A DNA stretch of 11,013 nucleotides from JABDJZ01 sp047619685 (GCA_047619685.1 JBLHLC010000080.1:1-11013), one strand, 5' to 3'; counted from the first letter of the stretch, positions 1 to 6,110 are shown. Numbers and translations are program-made. Notes: a model not told the origin generated them from the letters alone.

Positions 1-1208
1 AGGGCACTCGCAGACTCGCGAAGAGGAAGTGGAATGCCGGTGAGCCCGGTGTGGGTGTTACGGACGATGGGAAGGAGGCTGTACAGGAAAAGAGCCACCA
101 CCGCCGGCGGCCCTCCGATTCCGAGTACTGGAATCATGAACACCAAAAGCGCCAAAGCGGGAATCGTGTAGATCATTCCCACGACGCCCAGAATGATTGG
201 CCCCGCCAGACCACCTTGTGCGGCCCAGATTCCAAGCGGGATGGCCAGTAGTATAGCGGCCAGCAGCGAGATGCCGACCAACTCCAGATGCTCGCGGGTG
301 GTGCGGAGTATGCGCTCGGTGCGGGTCTTCTCCGTGAACACCGCGTCGCGGCCAAGGCCTCTCAGAAAGCCGGCCGCTACGGCACCCTCGGGCTGGCCGT
401 CCACGCGAACGCGGGCGTTCATGGCCACCATCGAGTCCGCGGAGATGGTCCCGCTGAGGCTCGAAATGGCGGATATTAGTTCGCGGGGGGCGTCCAGTCT
501 GTAAAGCACCATGGCCTGGTATTCCGGGAAGACGCCCAGGTCGTCCTCGAGCGTTTTCAGGTCGTATACGGCAATCTCTGCGTCCGTGCTGTATAGATCG
601 ATCACATCAACGTCACCGGCCGCCAACCCGCGATACCCCAGGTCGTGGTCCAGCCCACGAACGCCGTCATCCGGCAGTCCGTATCGCTGCCGCAGGAGCG
701 GCCATCCGTCCTCGCGGTCCATGAACTCATTGCTGAATGCCAGGCGGAGGTCGGGATGCCCACCCAAATCGGAAATACGCGTGATGGCCAGCGCTTTGGC
801 TGCCTCTTTGCGCATTCCCAGCACGTACGTGTTGTTGAACCCCAGAGGATCGGAGGCCCCGATGCCCAGCGCCGACAGGGTATCTGCCACACCCGCCATG
901 GTCAGCGCGCTGCCGGACAGGACCTCCGCCAGAAGAGTGCCGGAGTATTCGGCGTAGGCGTCGATGTCTCCGGAGAGCAGCGCTTCCCAAAGCACACGGG
1001 TCCCACCCATCTCGCGCCGATGGACAACGTCCGCGCCCTCAGACCGAGCGGCCAGCGTCACGATATCGCCAAGAATCACGGCCTCCGTGAACTTCTTGGA
1101 GCCTACGGCCAGCTGGCGGCTCGTTTCCTGGGCAGATACCTGTAGCGGGGTGAGGCTGTCAGCGACCAACCCACAGGCGCAGAGGACAATGGGGAGGAGG
1201 TACTTCAC
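1..1208 (-). CDS. Fused osmoprotectant-type ABC transporter substrate-binding/permease protein (partial, C-terminus beyond left edge)
   Basis: 402 complete codons are visible and the frame continues past position 1. Residues 1-27 look like a signal peptide (GTG start, hydrophobic stretch, then VSAQE). Residues about 32-290 match the OpuAC/OsmF-like binding domain: the GSKKFTEAVILGD motif at 36-48, EYSGT at 87-91, and GFNNTYVLGMR at 123-133. Residues about 305 onward are a BPD-type permease, with hydrophobic segments near 308-330, 336-360 and 366-382. An EAA-loop-like sequence (LRESASAL) begins at the edge. The family imports glycine betaine, choline, carnitine or related compounds; the ligand cannot be told here. 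The order is binding domain first, permease second, the reverse of Lactococcus OpuABC. The GTG start is chosen because it overlaps the ATPase stop by 4 nt (GTGA) and follows AGGAGG. Class assignment is firm; substrate is inferred. Confidence 0.88.
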   Translation of the reverse strand, partial: MKYLLPIVLCACGLVADSLTPLQVSAQETSRQLAVGSKKFTEAVILGDIVTLAARSEGADVVHRREMGGTRVLWEALLSGDIDAYAEYSGTLLAEVLSGSALTMAGVADTLSALGIGASDPLGFNNTYVLGMRKEAAKALAITRISDLGGHPDLRLAFSNEFMDREDGWPLLRQRYGLPDDGVRGLDHDLGYRGLAAGDVDVIDLYSTDAEIAVYDLKTLEDDLGVFPEYQAMVLYRLDAPRELISAISSLSGTISADSMVAMNARVRVDGQPEGAVAAGFLRGLGRDAVFTEKTRTERILRTTREHLELVGISLLAAILLAIPLGIWAAQGGLAGPIILGVVGMIYTIPALALLVFMIPVLGIGGPPAVVALFLYSLLPIVRNTHTGLTGIPLPLRESASA

Positions 1209-1954
1209 AGCGCCTCCTGAAGAGACTCCAGCGGGCTCCGCTGGGCGTTGATGAACGCCCGGACGAACGTGTCGGCCGGCGACCGCACCAGATCACGCAG
1301 CGAGCCTTTCTGCACCACGCCGCCCGACTTCATAAGCACGATTTCATCAGCGAACAGGCCCGCTTCGCCAATGTCATGCGTAACCATTATCACGGTCTTG
1401 CCCAGGGTTCGAAACATGGTCACGAGATCGTGCTGTAGCTCCGAGCGGATCATCGGGTCCAGGGCGCCCAAAGGTTCGTCAAGGAGGAGCACGTCCGGAT
1501 CTGTCATCAAGGCGCGTACCAGGCCGACGCGCTGGCGCTGGCCTCCGGACAATTCTATTGGGTAGCGCCCCAGGTGATCAGCGTCCAGCCTTACCATCCG
1601 CGCCAGCGTCTCTGCCCTCTCTCGGATGTCGCTCGTTCGCAACCCCAGCCGGCGAGGAAGCAGCGCCGCGTTCTCAAGCACGGTCAGGTGGGGGAAGAGG
1701 CCGCCGTCCTGAATGACGTAACCCACCCGGTGCCGCACACTCGTCACGGATTCGGGTCCGAGCACCGTATCACGGAAGAGCACGCGGCCCGTGTCGGTCT
1801 GGACCAACCCGAGGCAGAGGCGCAAAATCGTGGACTTCCCGCAACCACTCGGTCCGATCAGAACCGTGGTCTTTCCCGGGGCGAAGTCGTGCGACATGCG
1901 GGCCAGCGCCGTCGTGGCACCAAACCGCTTCGAGACATGTTCGAGGCGAAACAT
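1205..1954 (-). CDS. ABC transporter ATP-binding protein, osmoprotectant-uptake type
   Basis: 249 residues from the ATG at 1954. The nucleotide-binding domain is complete. Numbered from that ATG: Walker A GPSGCGKST at 34-42, Q-loop Gln near 82, signature LSGGQ at 135-139, Walker B VLLLDEP at 155-161, and H-loop His near 193 in VTHD. It should power the fused binding/permease protein encoded next, with a 4-nt overlap. The protein ends about 50 residues after the H-loop and has no C-terminal CBS pair, which OpuCA-type ATPases use to sense ionic strength. Start choice: the frame also opens at a TTG at 1993, which would overlap the SCO stop. MFRLEHVSKRFG at 1954 is where such ATPases usually begin, so I prefer it. 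Neither start has a clear Shine-Dalgarno. Confidence 0.9.
   Translation of the reverse strand: MFRLEHVSKRFGATTALARMSHDFAPGKTTVLIGPSGCGKSTILRLCLGLVQTDTGRVLFRDTVLGPESVTSVRHRVGYVIQDGGLFPHLTVLENAALLPRRLGLRTSDIRERAETLARMVRLDADHLGRYPIELSGGQRQRVGLVRALMTDPDVLLLDEPLGALDPMIRSELQHDLVTMFRTLGKTVIMVTHDIGEAGLFADEIVLMKSGGVVQKGSLRDLVRSPADTFVRAFINAQRSPLESLQEAL
1213..1218 (-). promoter_or_regulatory. Shine-Dalgarno AGGAGG for the fused ABC protein
   Basis: On the minus strand AGGAGG lies 4 nt before the GTG at 1208, inside the last codons of the ABC ATPase gene. It decides the GTG start and, together with the GTGA overlap, suggests translational coupling. It stands out because nirK and the giant gene have no comparable site. 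Confidence 0.6.
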
Positions 1955-1980
1955 GTCGGAAAGGTAGGCAGTCGGGCGGG

Positions 1981-2634
1981 TTACATGCCCCAAAGAAATG
2001 CCACCGTTCCTTTCGTAAGGTCCGGTCCAAGCCCTTTCTGCTGGTGCACCAGGACGCCCTCAGCGTCCAGGACGGAAATCAGGTTTGTGTGGGCAAAATC
2101 GCCGTTCTGCATCTTGCGATAGCGAACTCCCAAGAGGGCGGCCATTTCCCGTACATCGTCCGCCGGTGCGGTCAGAAGCGTCCAGTTGTCGGAGAGGTGG
2201 CCCTTCTCCGCGAAGGTCGCCAGGGTTGCTGGCGAATCTCGGTCCGGGTCCAGTGAGAGCAGGACGAAGCCAGCCTGGAGCCCGTCCTCGGCCAGCGTGG
2301 CCTCGATGCGTTTGAGGTCGGCCACGATCACAGGACACGAGACCTCGCAGGACGTGTAGGTCATGGCCAACAGTTGGATTCTACCCGCCATCCCGGATAG
2401 TTGGACGGCCTCCCCGCGCTGATTCATCCATGGCGTATCCACCTGATAGAGCGACATCTCCGCCAGCGCCGGAACGTCCGCCTCCAGGACCGTGCTCATG
2501 GCGTCGTGGGCAGCGTGGTCAACCGCGTCCCCGGTGGCCGCTGTGGACGCGTCACTCGGCGCCGGCCCGCCGCAGGAAGGCAGCAAGACGGTCAGAAACG
2601 CCAAGGCGAGAGCCCTGGAGCAGGTTCGAATCAT
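1981..2634 (-). CDS. sco: SCO1/SenC-family copper chaperone lipoprotein
   Basis: 217 residues. The N-terminus is a lipoprotein signal (lipobox LPSC, lipidated Cys21). A low-complexity Ala/Asp/His linker follows, then a thioredoxin-like SCO domain from about residue 60. The copper-binding CxxxC is visible as TSCEVSCP (Cys96, Cys100), and the conserved downstream ligand is His182 in DFAHTN. LLSLDPDRDSP at 125-135 is typical of the family. SCO proteins deliver copper to, or reduce thiols at, CuA sites of oxidases; some serve other periplasmic copper enzymes. Here the likely client is the NirK two genes upstream, which is inference from the operon. The ATG overlaps the nirV stop by 4 nt (ATGA), and GGAG lies just upstream. 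Confidence 0.93.
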   Translation of the reverse strand: MIRTCSRALALAFLTVLLPSCGGPAPSDASTAATGDAVDHAAHDAMSTVLEADVPALAEMSLYQVDTPWMNQRGEAVQLSGMAGRIQLLAMTYTSCEVSCPVIVADLKRIEATLAEDGLQAGFVLLSLDPDRDSPATLATFAEKGHLSDNWTLLTAPADDVREMAALLGVRYRKMQNGDFAHTNLISVLDAEGVLVHQQKGLGPDLTKGTVAFLWGM

Positions 2635-3443
2635 GACTCCGTGGGTGAGATGGAGCGGACCGTGCGGAAGCCCAGATTGGCTCCGGAGTACTTGGCGGAG
2701 AGACTTCCCCTGAAGGAGAAGCGCATGAACGCCGCGTAGTCCAAAAAATCGGAAGCGCCGATGACGCCTGCGCCGCAGAACAGTTTGCGCTCCAGTCCGG
2801 AATCGCCGCGGGATTCGCCCGTCACCAAAGCCGAGTTGAAGTCAGACACCCACTCCCAGACAATCCCGTGCATGTCGCGCACGCCCCAGAAGTTGGGCTC
2901 CGATGCGCCGACCAGAGGCAAAGTCGAAGGCGTGGGGCGGCTGGTCAGTGCCAGGATGTCTTTCGTGAACCCGGGGTCTTCACGGCCAATGGCCCGCGTT
3001 TGGCTGGCTCCGGCCACCCACTCCCATTCGGTGACGGTGGGAAGCCGATTGCCTTTCCACCGCGCGTACGCCTTGGCGGCAAACCACGAGACGTTCGTGA
3101 CTGGCTGGCCGGGTTTGGCACCGCCGAGGCTAACGTCCGCGTCCCATTGGCGGAGGTAGGCTTCGTCGGCGAACAGGGCGGACACCTTTGAGCGCTGCCA
3201 CTTGGGGTTTGCCCGGACGAACTCCAAAAATTGTGCGTTCGTGACCGGGTCCTGGTCCATGTAGAAGGACTGCACGACCACCGTCCCATCCTCATCTGGC
3301 GCCCGGTAGAGAGCGGCGTACTCGCCGCTCTCTACCGCCACCATCCCGGGTGGCGGCGAGCCCTGACGTGCCAACGCTGGGTCTGGTGCCAAAAGCACCA
3401 GACCCAGCGAGGCAGCGGTAATCAAAGTGGCCAGACGGCGCAT
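2631..3443 (-). CDS. nirV: NirV-like SUMF1/FGE-fold accessory protein of nitrite reductase
   Basis: 270 residues with a cleavable signal peptide (about 1-26, ending ALA-RQ), so probably periplasmic. The rest is a SUMF1/formylglycine-generating-enzyme fold: GMVAVESGEY at 33-42, YMDQDPVTNAQFLEF at 61-75, PVTNVSWFAAKAYARWKG at 114-131, RLPTVTEWEWVAGA at 133-146, GVRDMHGIVWEWVSDF at 187-202, and the closing ANLGFRTV at 255-262. Position directly after nirK (3-nt gap) matches the nirK-nirV arrangement known from denitrifiers, where NirV is a SUMF1-like protein of unclear function. The paired catalytic, Cu(I)-binding cysteines of true FGE are absent: Cys223 is the only cysteine. Sulfatase maturation is therefore unlikely. 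The symbol rests on fold plus context. The first ~140 nt are packed with perfect hairpins (separate entry). Confidence 0.82.
   Translation of the reverse strand: MRRLATLITAASLGLVLLAPDPALARQGSPPPGMVAVESGEYAALYRAPDEDGTVVVQSFYMDQDPVTNAQFLEFVRANPKWQRSKVSALFADEAYLRQWDADVSLGGAKPGQPVTNVSWFAAKAYARWKGNRLPTVTEWEWVAGASQTRAIGREDPGFTKDILALTSRPTPSTLPLVGASEPNFWGVRDMHGIVWEWVSDFNSALVTGESRGDSGLERKLFCGAGVIGASDFLDYAAFMRFSFRGSLSAKYSGANLGFRTVRSISPTES
3304..3409 (-). repeat. Three consecutive perfect hairpins inside the 5' coding part of nirV
   Basis: Hairpin 1: 3375-3389 pairs perfectly with 3395-3409 (15 bp, arm CGCTGGGTCTGGTGC, 5-nt loop). Hairpin 2: 3335-3342 pairs with 3349-3356 (8 bp, arm CCGCCACC, 6-nt loop). 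Hairpin 3: 3304-3318 pairs with 3323-3337 (15 bp, arm CGGTAGAGAGCGGCG, 4-nt loop). Hairpins 2 and 3 share 3 nt. In the mRNA they cover nirV codons 12-47. No U-run follows any stem, so they do not look like intrinsic terminators. The encoded peptide is an ordinary signal peptide and domain start. Possible roles are mRNA processing, stability or attenuation between nirK and downstream genes; this is inference. Confidence 0.75.
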
Positions 3444-3446
3444 GTC

Positions 3447-4874
3447 CTAGTGTTGGCCGCGGACGCGGGCTACGTCTCTGGAGCTAATCGGTCCACCTGT
3501 GTTGCCCCATTGGGAGAGTACGAAGGTCAGCACGTTGGCAACCTCCGCATCGGACAGACGAACGCCCGGCATGACACCATCATAGTCCGTGCCGTTCACC
3601 GTAACCGGCCCAGTCAGGCCATTGATGACCACGCCGATGGCGCGGTCCGTGTCAGCCTGGAGGTAGTCCGATCCAGCCAGCGGCGGGAACGCTCCTGCCA
3701 TGCCCTGGCCTTCTGGCTGGTGACATGCGGCACAGTTCTGGGCATACACCCGGCTGCCGGCTTCGATGCGTTCTTCGAGCGTCATGTCGGTGCGCGGAGC
3801 CGGGGCCTCTGCCCCGATCTCCTGAATTCCGCCACCCTCAGGCAGGTAGACGGTTTCCTCCTGCTTCCCGGAGTAGATCTCAAGATCCTCGGGGCCGGTC
3901 ACCGTAAGCATTCCCAGAGCGCCCTTGTTAAAGGCACGGAAAATGGAGTGGTCTACGATGATGAATGTGCCGGGCACATCAACCGTGAACTCCACGATGG
4001 CTGAGCCGCCTGCAGGGACCAGCGTGGTCTGAACATTCTCCTGGTTGGCGATGGAACCACCTTCCGTGTAGACCAGGTCGAATATTTCACCGATCACGTG
4101 GAATGAGGAAACCAGATTCGGGCCGCCGTTTCCTACGTAGAGGCGAACGCGCTCTCCGACTTCAGCCGTGATCGCGTTGTCCCCAACCAGGGCGCCTACT
4201 GCGCCGTTGAAGACCACGTACTCTGGCTGTTCGTGGATTGCCTTTTCCATGTCAAACGGCTGCAGGCCGGCATCGCCGTATCTGCCCGCGGTGTAGAATT
4301 CGCTCTGCATCACGTAGTACTCCTTGTCGACCGGAGGGAGTCCTTCTTTGGGCTCGACCAGAATCAGGCCGTACATGCCGTTCGCAATGTGCATACCGAC
4401 TGGAGCGGTCGCGCAATGGTAGACGTACAAACCGGGGTTCAGGGCCGTGAAGGAGAAGGTCGAGCCTGTCCCAGGTGCCGTGAACGAGGAGGCGGCGCCG
4501 CCTCCGGCACCGGTTACCGCGTGCAGGTCGATGTTGTGCGGCATCTTGCTGTCAGGCCGGTTGTTCAAATGAAACTCTACGAAGTCCCCTTCGCGAACAC
4601 GGATGAACTTGCCGGGGACTTCGCCGCCGAACGTCCAGAAGGTGTACTCGACGCCATCGGCGAGGCGCTTGACCTCTTCCGTGGTCTCCAACTCGACGAT
4701 GACCTTAGTCGGGTGGTTACGCGTGATGGCGGCCGGGACGACCGGGGCATGCGTGAGGATGGCTCGCTCCGTGCCCGACAGGACGGGTTCGTTTTGGCAG
4801 CCAACGACCAGCGTTGCGAAGGCGAAAAGGAAGGCTGCTCCATACGCAGTCAGGTTGGGGGAAACGGTTCTCAT
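3447..4874 (-). CDS. nirK: Copper-containing nitrite reductase, AniA class, fused to C-terminal cytochrome c
   Basis: 475 residues. It reduces nitrite to NO in the periplasm. The lipobox VVGC places the lipidated Cys at 26. Two cupredoxin domains follow. Type 1 copper ligands: His113, Cys154, His162, Met167. Type 2 ligands: His118, His153, His309. Catalytic pair: Asp116 in MPHNIDLHA and His259 in SSFHVIGEIFD. The stretches YHCATAPVGMHIANGMYGL (152-170) and VDHSIFRAFNKGALG (307-321) closely resemble Neisseria AniA. After a linker (~340-365), a class I cytochrome c domain carries CAACH at 381-385 and a likely axial Met435 in DGVMPG. Tethered cytochrome NirKs are known (for example Ralstonia pickettii). 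It is the first gene of the minus-strand unit. No Shine-Dalgarno precedes the ATG. All copper and heme ligands are present, so it should be active. Confidence 0.97.
   Translation of the reverse strand: MRTVSPNLTAYGAAFLFAFATLVVGCQNEPVLSGTERAILTHAPVVPAAITRNHPTKVIVELETTEEVKRLADGVEYTFWTFGGEVPGKFIRVREGDFVEFHLNNRPDSKMPHNIDLHAVTGAGGGAASSFTAPGTGSTFSFTALNPGLYVYHCATAPVGMHIANGMYGLILVEPKEGLPPVDKEYYVMQSEFYTAGRYGDAGLQPFDMEKAIHEQPEYVVFNGAVGALVGDNAITAEVGERVRLYVGNGGPNLVSSFHVIGEIFDLVYTEGGSIANQENVQTTLVPAGGSAIVEFTVDVPGTFIIVDHSIFRAFNKGALGMLTVTGPEDLEIYSGKQEETVYLPEGGGIQEIGAEAPAPRTDMTLEERIEAGSRVYAQNCAACHQPEGQGMAGAFPPLAGSDYLQADTDRAIGVVINGLTGPVTVNGTDYDGVMPGVRLSDAEVANVLTFVLSQWGNTGGPISSRDVARVRGQH
4488..4505. repeat. 18-bp perfect palindrome within nirK
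   Basis: GGAGGCGGCGCCGCCTCC is its own reverse complement. It encodes part of the Gly/Ala-rich loop TGAGGGAASS of NirK (residues 121-130). GC-rich Gly/Ala codons make such a palindrome fairly easy to arise, so a function is doubtful. Confidence 0.4.
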
Positions 4875-5134
4875 GTCAGGTTCTGCCGGGCTGGCATCAA
4901 TGGATAAGGGGGTCCACTAAATAAACGCCAGCGTACTCGAATGCGATGTCGGTGCTTGCCGGGAACTGACGTAGGGGGATCACTTACAGACATTTCCTGA
5001 TCTTCTGACTTGGCCGGCAGCGTGGGCAAGGTTTCATTTACCGCTTTGGCTCGGAAGCCGATACTTTGAAATAACCGTGCACCGCTCCTACGCGTAGGTG
5101 GTTTTCAATTTGGCGGTGTATTTTTCCCGACTAC
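4875..5134. promoter_or_regulatory. Divergent upstream region of nirK and tRNA-Thr, with a 12-bp palindrome
   Basis: This 260-bp gap must hold the promoter of the nirK unit (minus) and of the tRNA (plus). CCTACGCGTAGG at 5087-5098 is a perfect 12-bp palindrome and could be an operator. It lies about 210 bp from the nirK start and about 35 bp from the tRNA, so it would fit the tRNA promoter better by distance. I see no convincing FNR/NNR-type TTGAT-N4-ATCAA box. A TATTTTTC stretch at 5119-5126 resembles a weak -10/-7 element for the tRNA. No gene is seen. Confidence 0.45.
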
Positions 5135-5207
5135 GCCAATGTAGCTCAGTTGGTAGAGCAGCTCATTCGTAATGAGCAGGTCCGCGGTTCGAGTCCGCGC
5201 ATTGGCT
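5135..5207 (+). tRNA. tRNA-Thr (anticodon CGT)
   Basis: The full cloverleaf folds by eye. The acceptor stem is GCCAATG with CATTGGC (7 bp) and the discriminator is T. The D arm is GCTC/GAGC. The anticodon stem GCTCA/TGAGC closes the loop TTCGTAA with anticodon CGT, which reads ACG (Thr). The variable loop is AGGTC, and the T arm is CGCGG/CCGCG around TTCGAGT. The core resembles E. coli thrW. CCA is not encoded. An intrinsic terminator follows about 25 nt later. Confidence 0.97.
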
Positions 5208-5211
5208 CTGA

Positions 5212-5229
5212 GCGCGCGGCTCCGCGCGC
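5212..5229 (+). repeat. GC-only hairpin directly after the tRNA
   Basis: GCGCGCGG (5212-5219) and CCGCGCGC (5222-5229) are perfect inverted arms. Realistically this is a 7-bp stem with loop GCTC. It starts 5 nt after the tRNA 3' end, lies in the precursor trailer and may guide 3' processing or support termination. Confidence 0.5.
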
Positions 5230-5232
5230 GAC

Positions 5233-5267
5233 AAAACGCCTCTCTCGGGTTCGGGAGGGGCGTTTTT
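5233..5267 (+). terminator. Rho-independent terminator of tRNA-Thr
   Basis: AAAACGCC (from 5233) pairs with GGCGTTTT (to 5266). The stem extends inward through TCTC/GGAG-like pairs with G-T wobbles, around a TCGGGTTCG-like loop. It ends in a T-run (5263-5267). Position right after the tRNA and the hairpin supports the call. Confidence 0.85.
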
Positions 5268-5307
5268 GCGTTTGGGTGGCGCTACTCACATGGAGTGGCC
5301 CGAAACA

Positions 5308-5328
5308 ATGGGGACGACATGGGGACGA
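5308..5328 (+). repeat. Close direct repeat of ATGGGGACGA
   Basis: ATGGGGACGA occurs at 5308-5317 and again at 5319-5328 (period 11), about 100 bp downstream of the tRNA-Thr 3' end. Paired short direct repeats near tRNA genes can be arm-type sites of tyrosine integrases. No integrase is in the window, so the role is speculative. Confidence 0.5.
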
Positions 5329-5487
5329 GGCGCCACGTCAGCGAGCATAGGTCGTCACGCATCTTGGAGCGATACCGCCTGGAGGCAAGCTCTCCGCCAC
5401 GGCCCTCTGGACTTCAAGTCAGTCCTACCTCGCGGCTATCGAAAAGAACCTTTGACACCAAACTTTAGCTCCCCGACCGTGTGGCCT

Positions 5488-5602
5488 GTCGAGGCTACCC
5501 GGAACTCCCCCCGCGCGGCGGCACTCCACCCTCGGCTACCTCACCCCGGCCGACTTCGAATCGCAGTACATTCAACAACAAGCCAGGAAGCCCCATGCGT
5601 AA
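5488..5602 (+). pseudogene. IS3-family transposase remnant (C-terminal end only)
   Basis: From 5522 the frame reads HSTLGYLTPADFESQY, then about ten residues to a TAA at 5600-5602. This is the characteristic C-terminal end of IS3-family (rve/DDE) transposases after the usual YNxxRRxHS stretch. The preceding part of that motif is partly readable one frame away from 5488 (VEATRNSPR). At least one indel therefore separates the pieces, around 5512-5521. Everything upstream, including the DDE triad, is missing or unrecognisable. It is a dead fragment. Orientation is opposite to the other IS3 debris in this gap. Confidence 0.75.
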
Positions 5603-5700
5603 GCTGGTAGTCATCATTGTCTGCTTCCTGGTAGCTGCCGGCTTGTGACGAGGACACGAAGGCCTGGCTTGAGGGGAATCAATTCCGCTGGACGCGGTGA
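5595..5700 (+). pseudogene. Possible small lipoprotein ORF with a frameshift
   Basis: The ATG at 5595 overlaps the end of the IS3 scrap. It begins MRKLVVIIVCFLVAAGL and stops at TGA 5646-5648. Removing one T from the TT at 5643-5644 would give LVAAGC, a textbook lipobox, followed by DEDTKAWLEGNQFRWTR and a TGA at 5698-5700. This suggests a roughly 34-residue lipoprotein, or the start of a longer one, broken by a single-base insertion. I recognise no family. The fit could be chance, since the piece is short. Confidence 0.35.
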
Positions 5701-5887
5701 CAATTCACTACTCGGGGCCCTGTCCCGTCAGATCCCAGTTGAGTTAACCTAGACGTCTGCCTCGGGCCTGAGGGCCAGCCATTCTCCCGTTCAGCAGCAA
5801 GGTGTACCTCCGTCAAGATTCTCCTAGAAGTGACGGGCGCGGATCGCTCCTGTGTCTTGGTCCCATGCCACGGAGTCCCTCTCGACC

Positions 5888-6110
5888 TGAACGCGCCTGT
5901 CCCAAGACTCGGCAAGCCCGCCGCTCACTGACGCCCAGCGTGGGTTGCACATGCTGGACGCCCAATCGGCGACGCGACGGGCTTAGTCGGCAATGTCCAT
6001 TTCCGGTTTCCCTCAGTTGCCTCCTTAAGGATGGCGTTGTCCAACAGTTGGTCGGCCAGAAGTGGCTTGAGTCGCAGCTGAAATTTTTGCGCTGCACTTA
6101 ACAAAAATGG
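5888..6110 (-). pseudogene. IS3-family orfA/orfB remnant (IS407-like)
   Basis: On the minus strand one frame (6110 down to a TGA at 5925-5927) contains LKPLLADQLLDNAILKEATE. This is the leucine-zipper end of an IS3-family OrfA. An overlapping second frame (5989-5888) reads RLSPSRRRLGVQ, then LGVSERRACRVLGQARS, the typical N-terminal region of the OrfB transposase in IS407/IS51-like members. The homology then fades; the integrase core, the helix-turn-helix part of OrfA and the terminal inverted repeats are not seen. An in-frame TAG lies at the upstream end (6111-6113). The two-frame layout is normal for IS3, but the offset seen does not match a simple -1 shift, so an indel is likely. Confidence 0.8.

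Noticed and set aside
3304..3409. The nirV hairpins as a rho-independent terminator after nirK
   Set aside because: On the minus strand no T-run follows any stem, and the hairpins lie inside an intact reading frame.
2631..3443. Active sulfatase-modifying (formylglycine-generating) enzyme
   Set aside because: The required cysteine pair is missing, no sulfatase gene is nearby, and the position after nirK fits NirV better.
4875..5134. FNR/NNR box controlling nirK
   Set aside because: I looked for TTGAT-N4-ATCAA on both strands and found only isolated half-matches.
5679..5915. 78-codon minus-strand open frame in the gene-poor gap
   Set aside because: No recognisable motif, no ribosome site; it overlaps IS3 debris in another frame.
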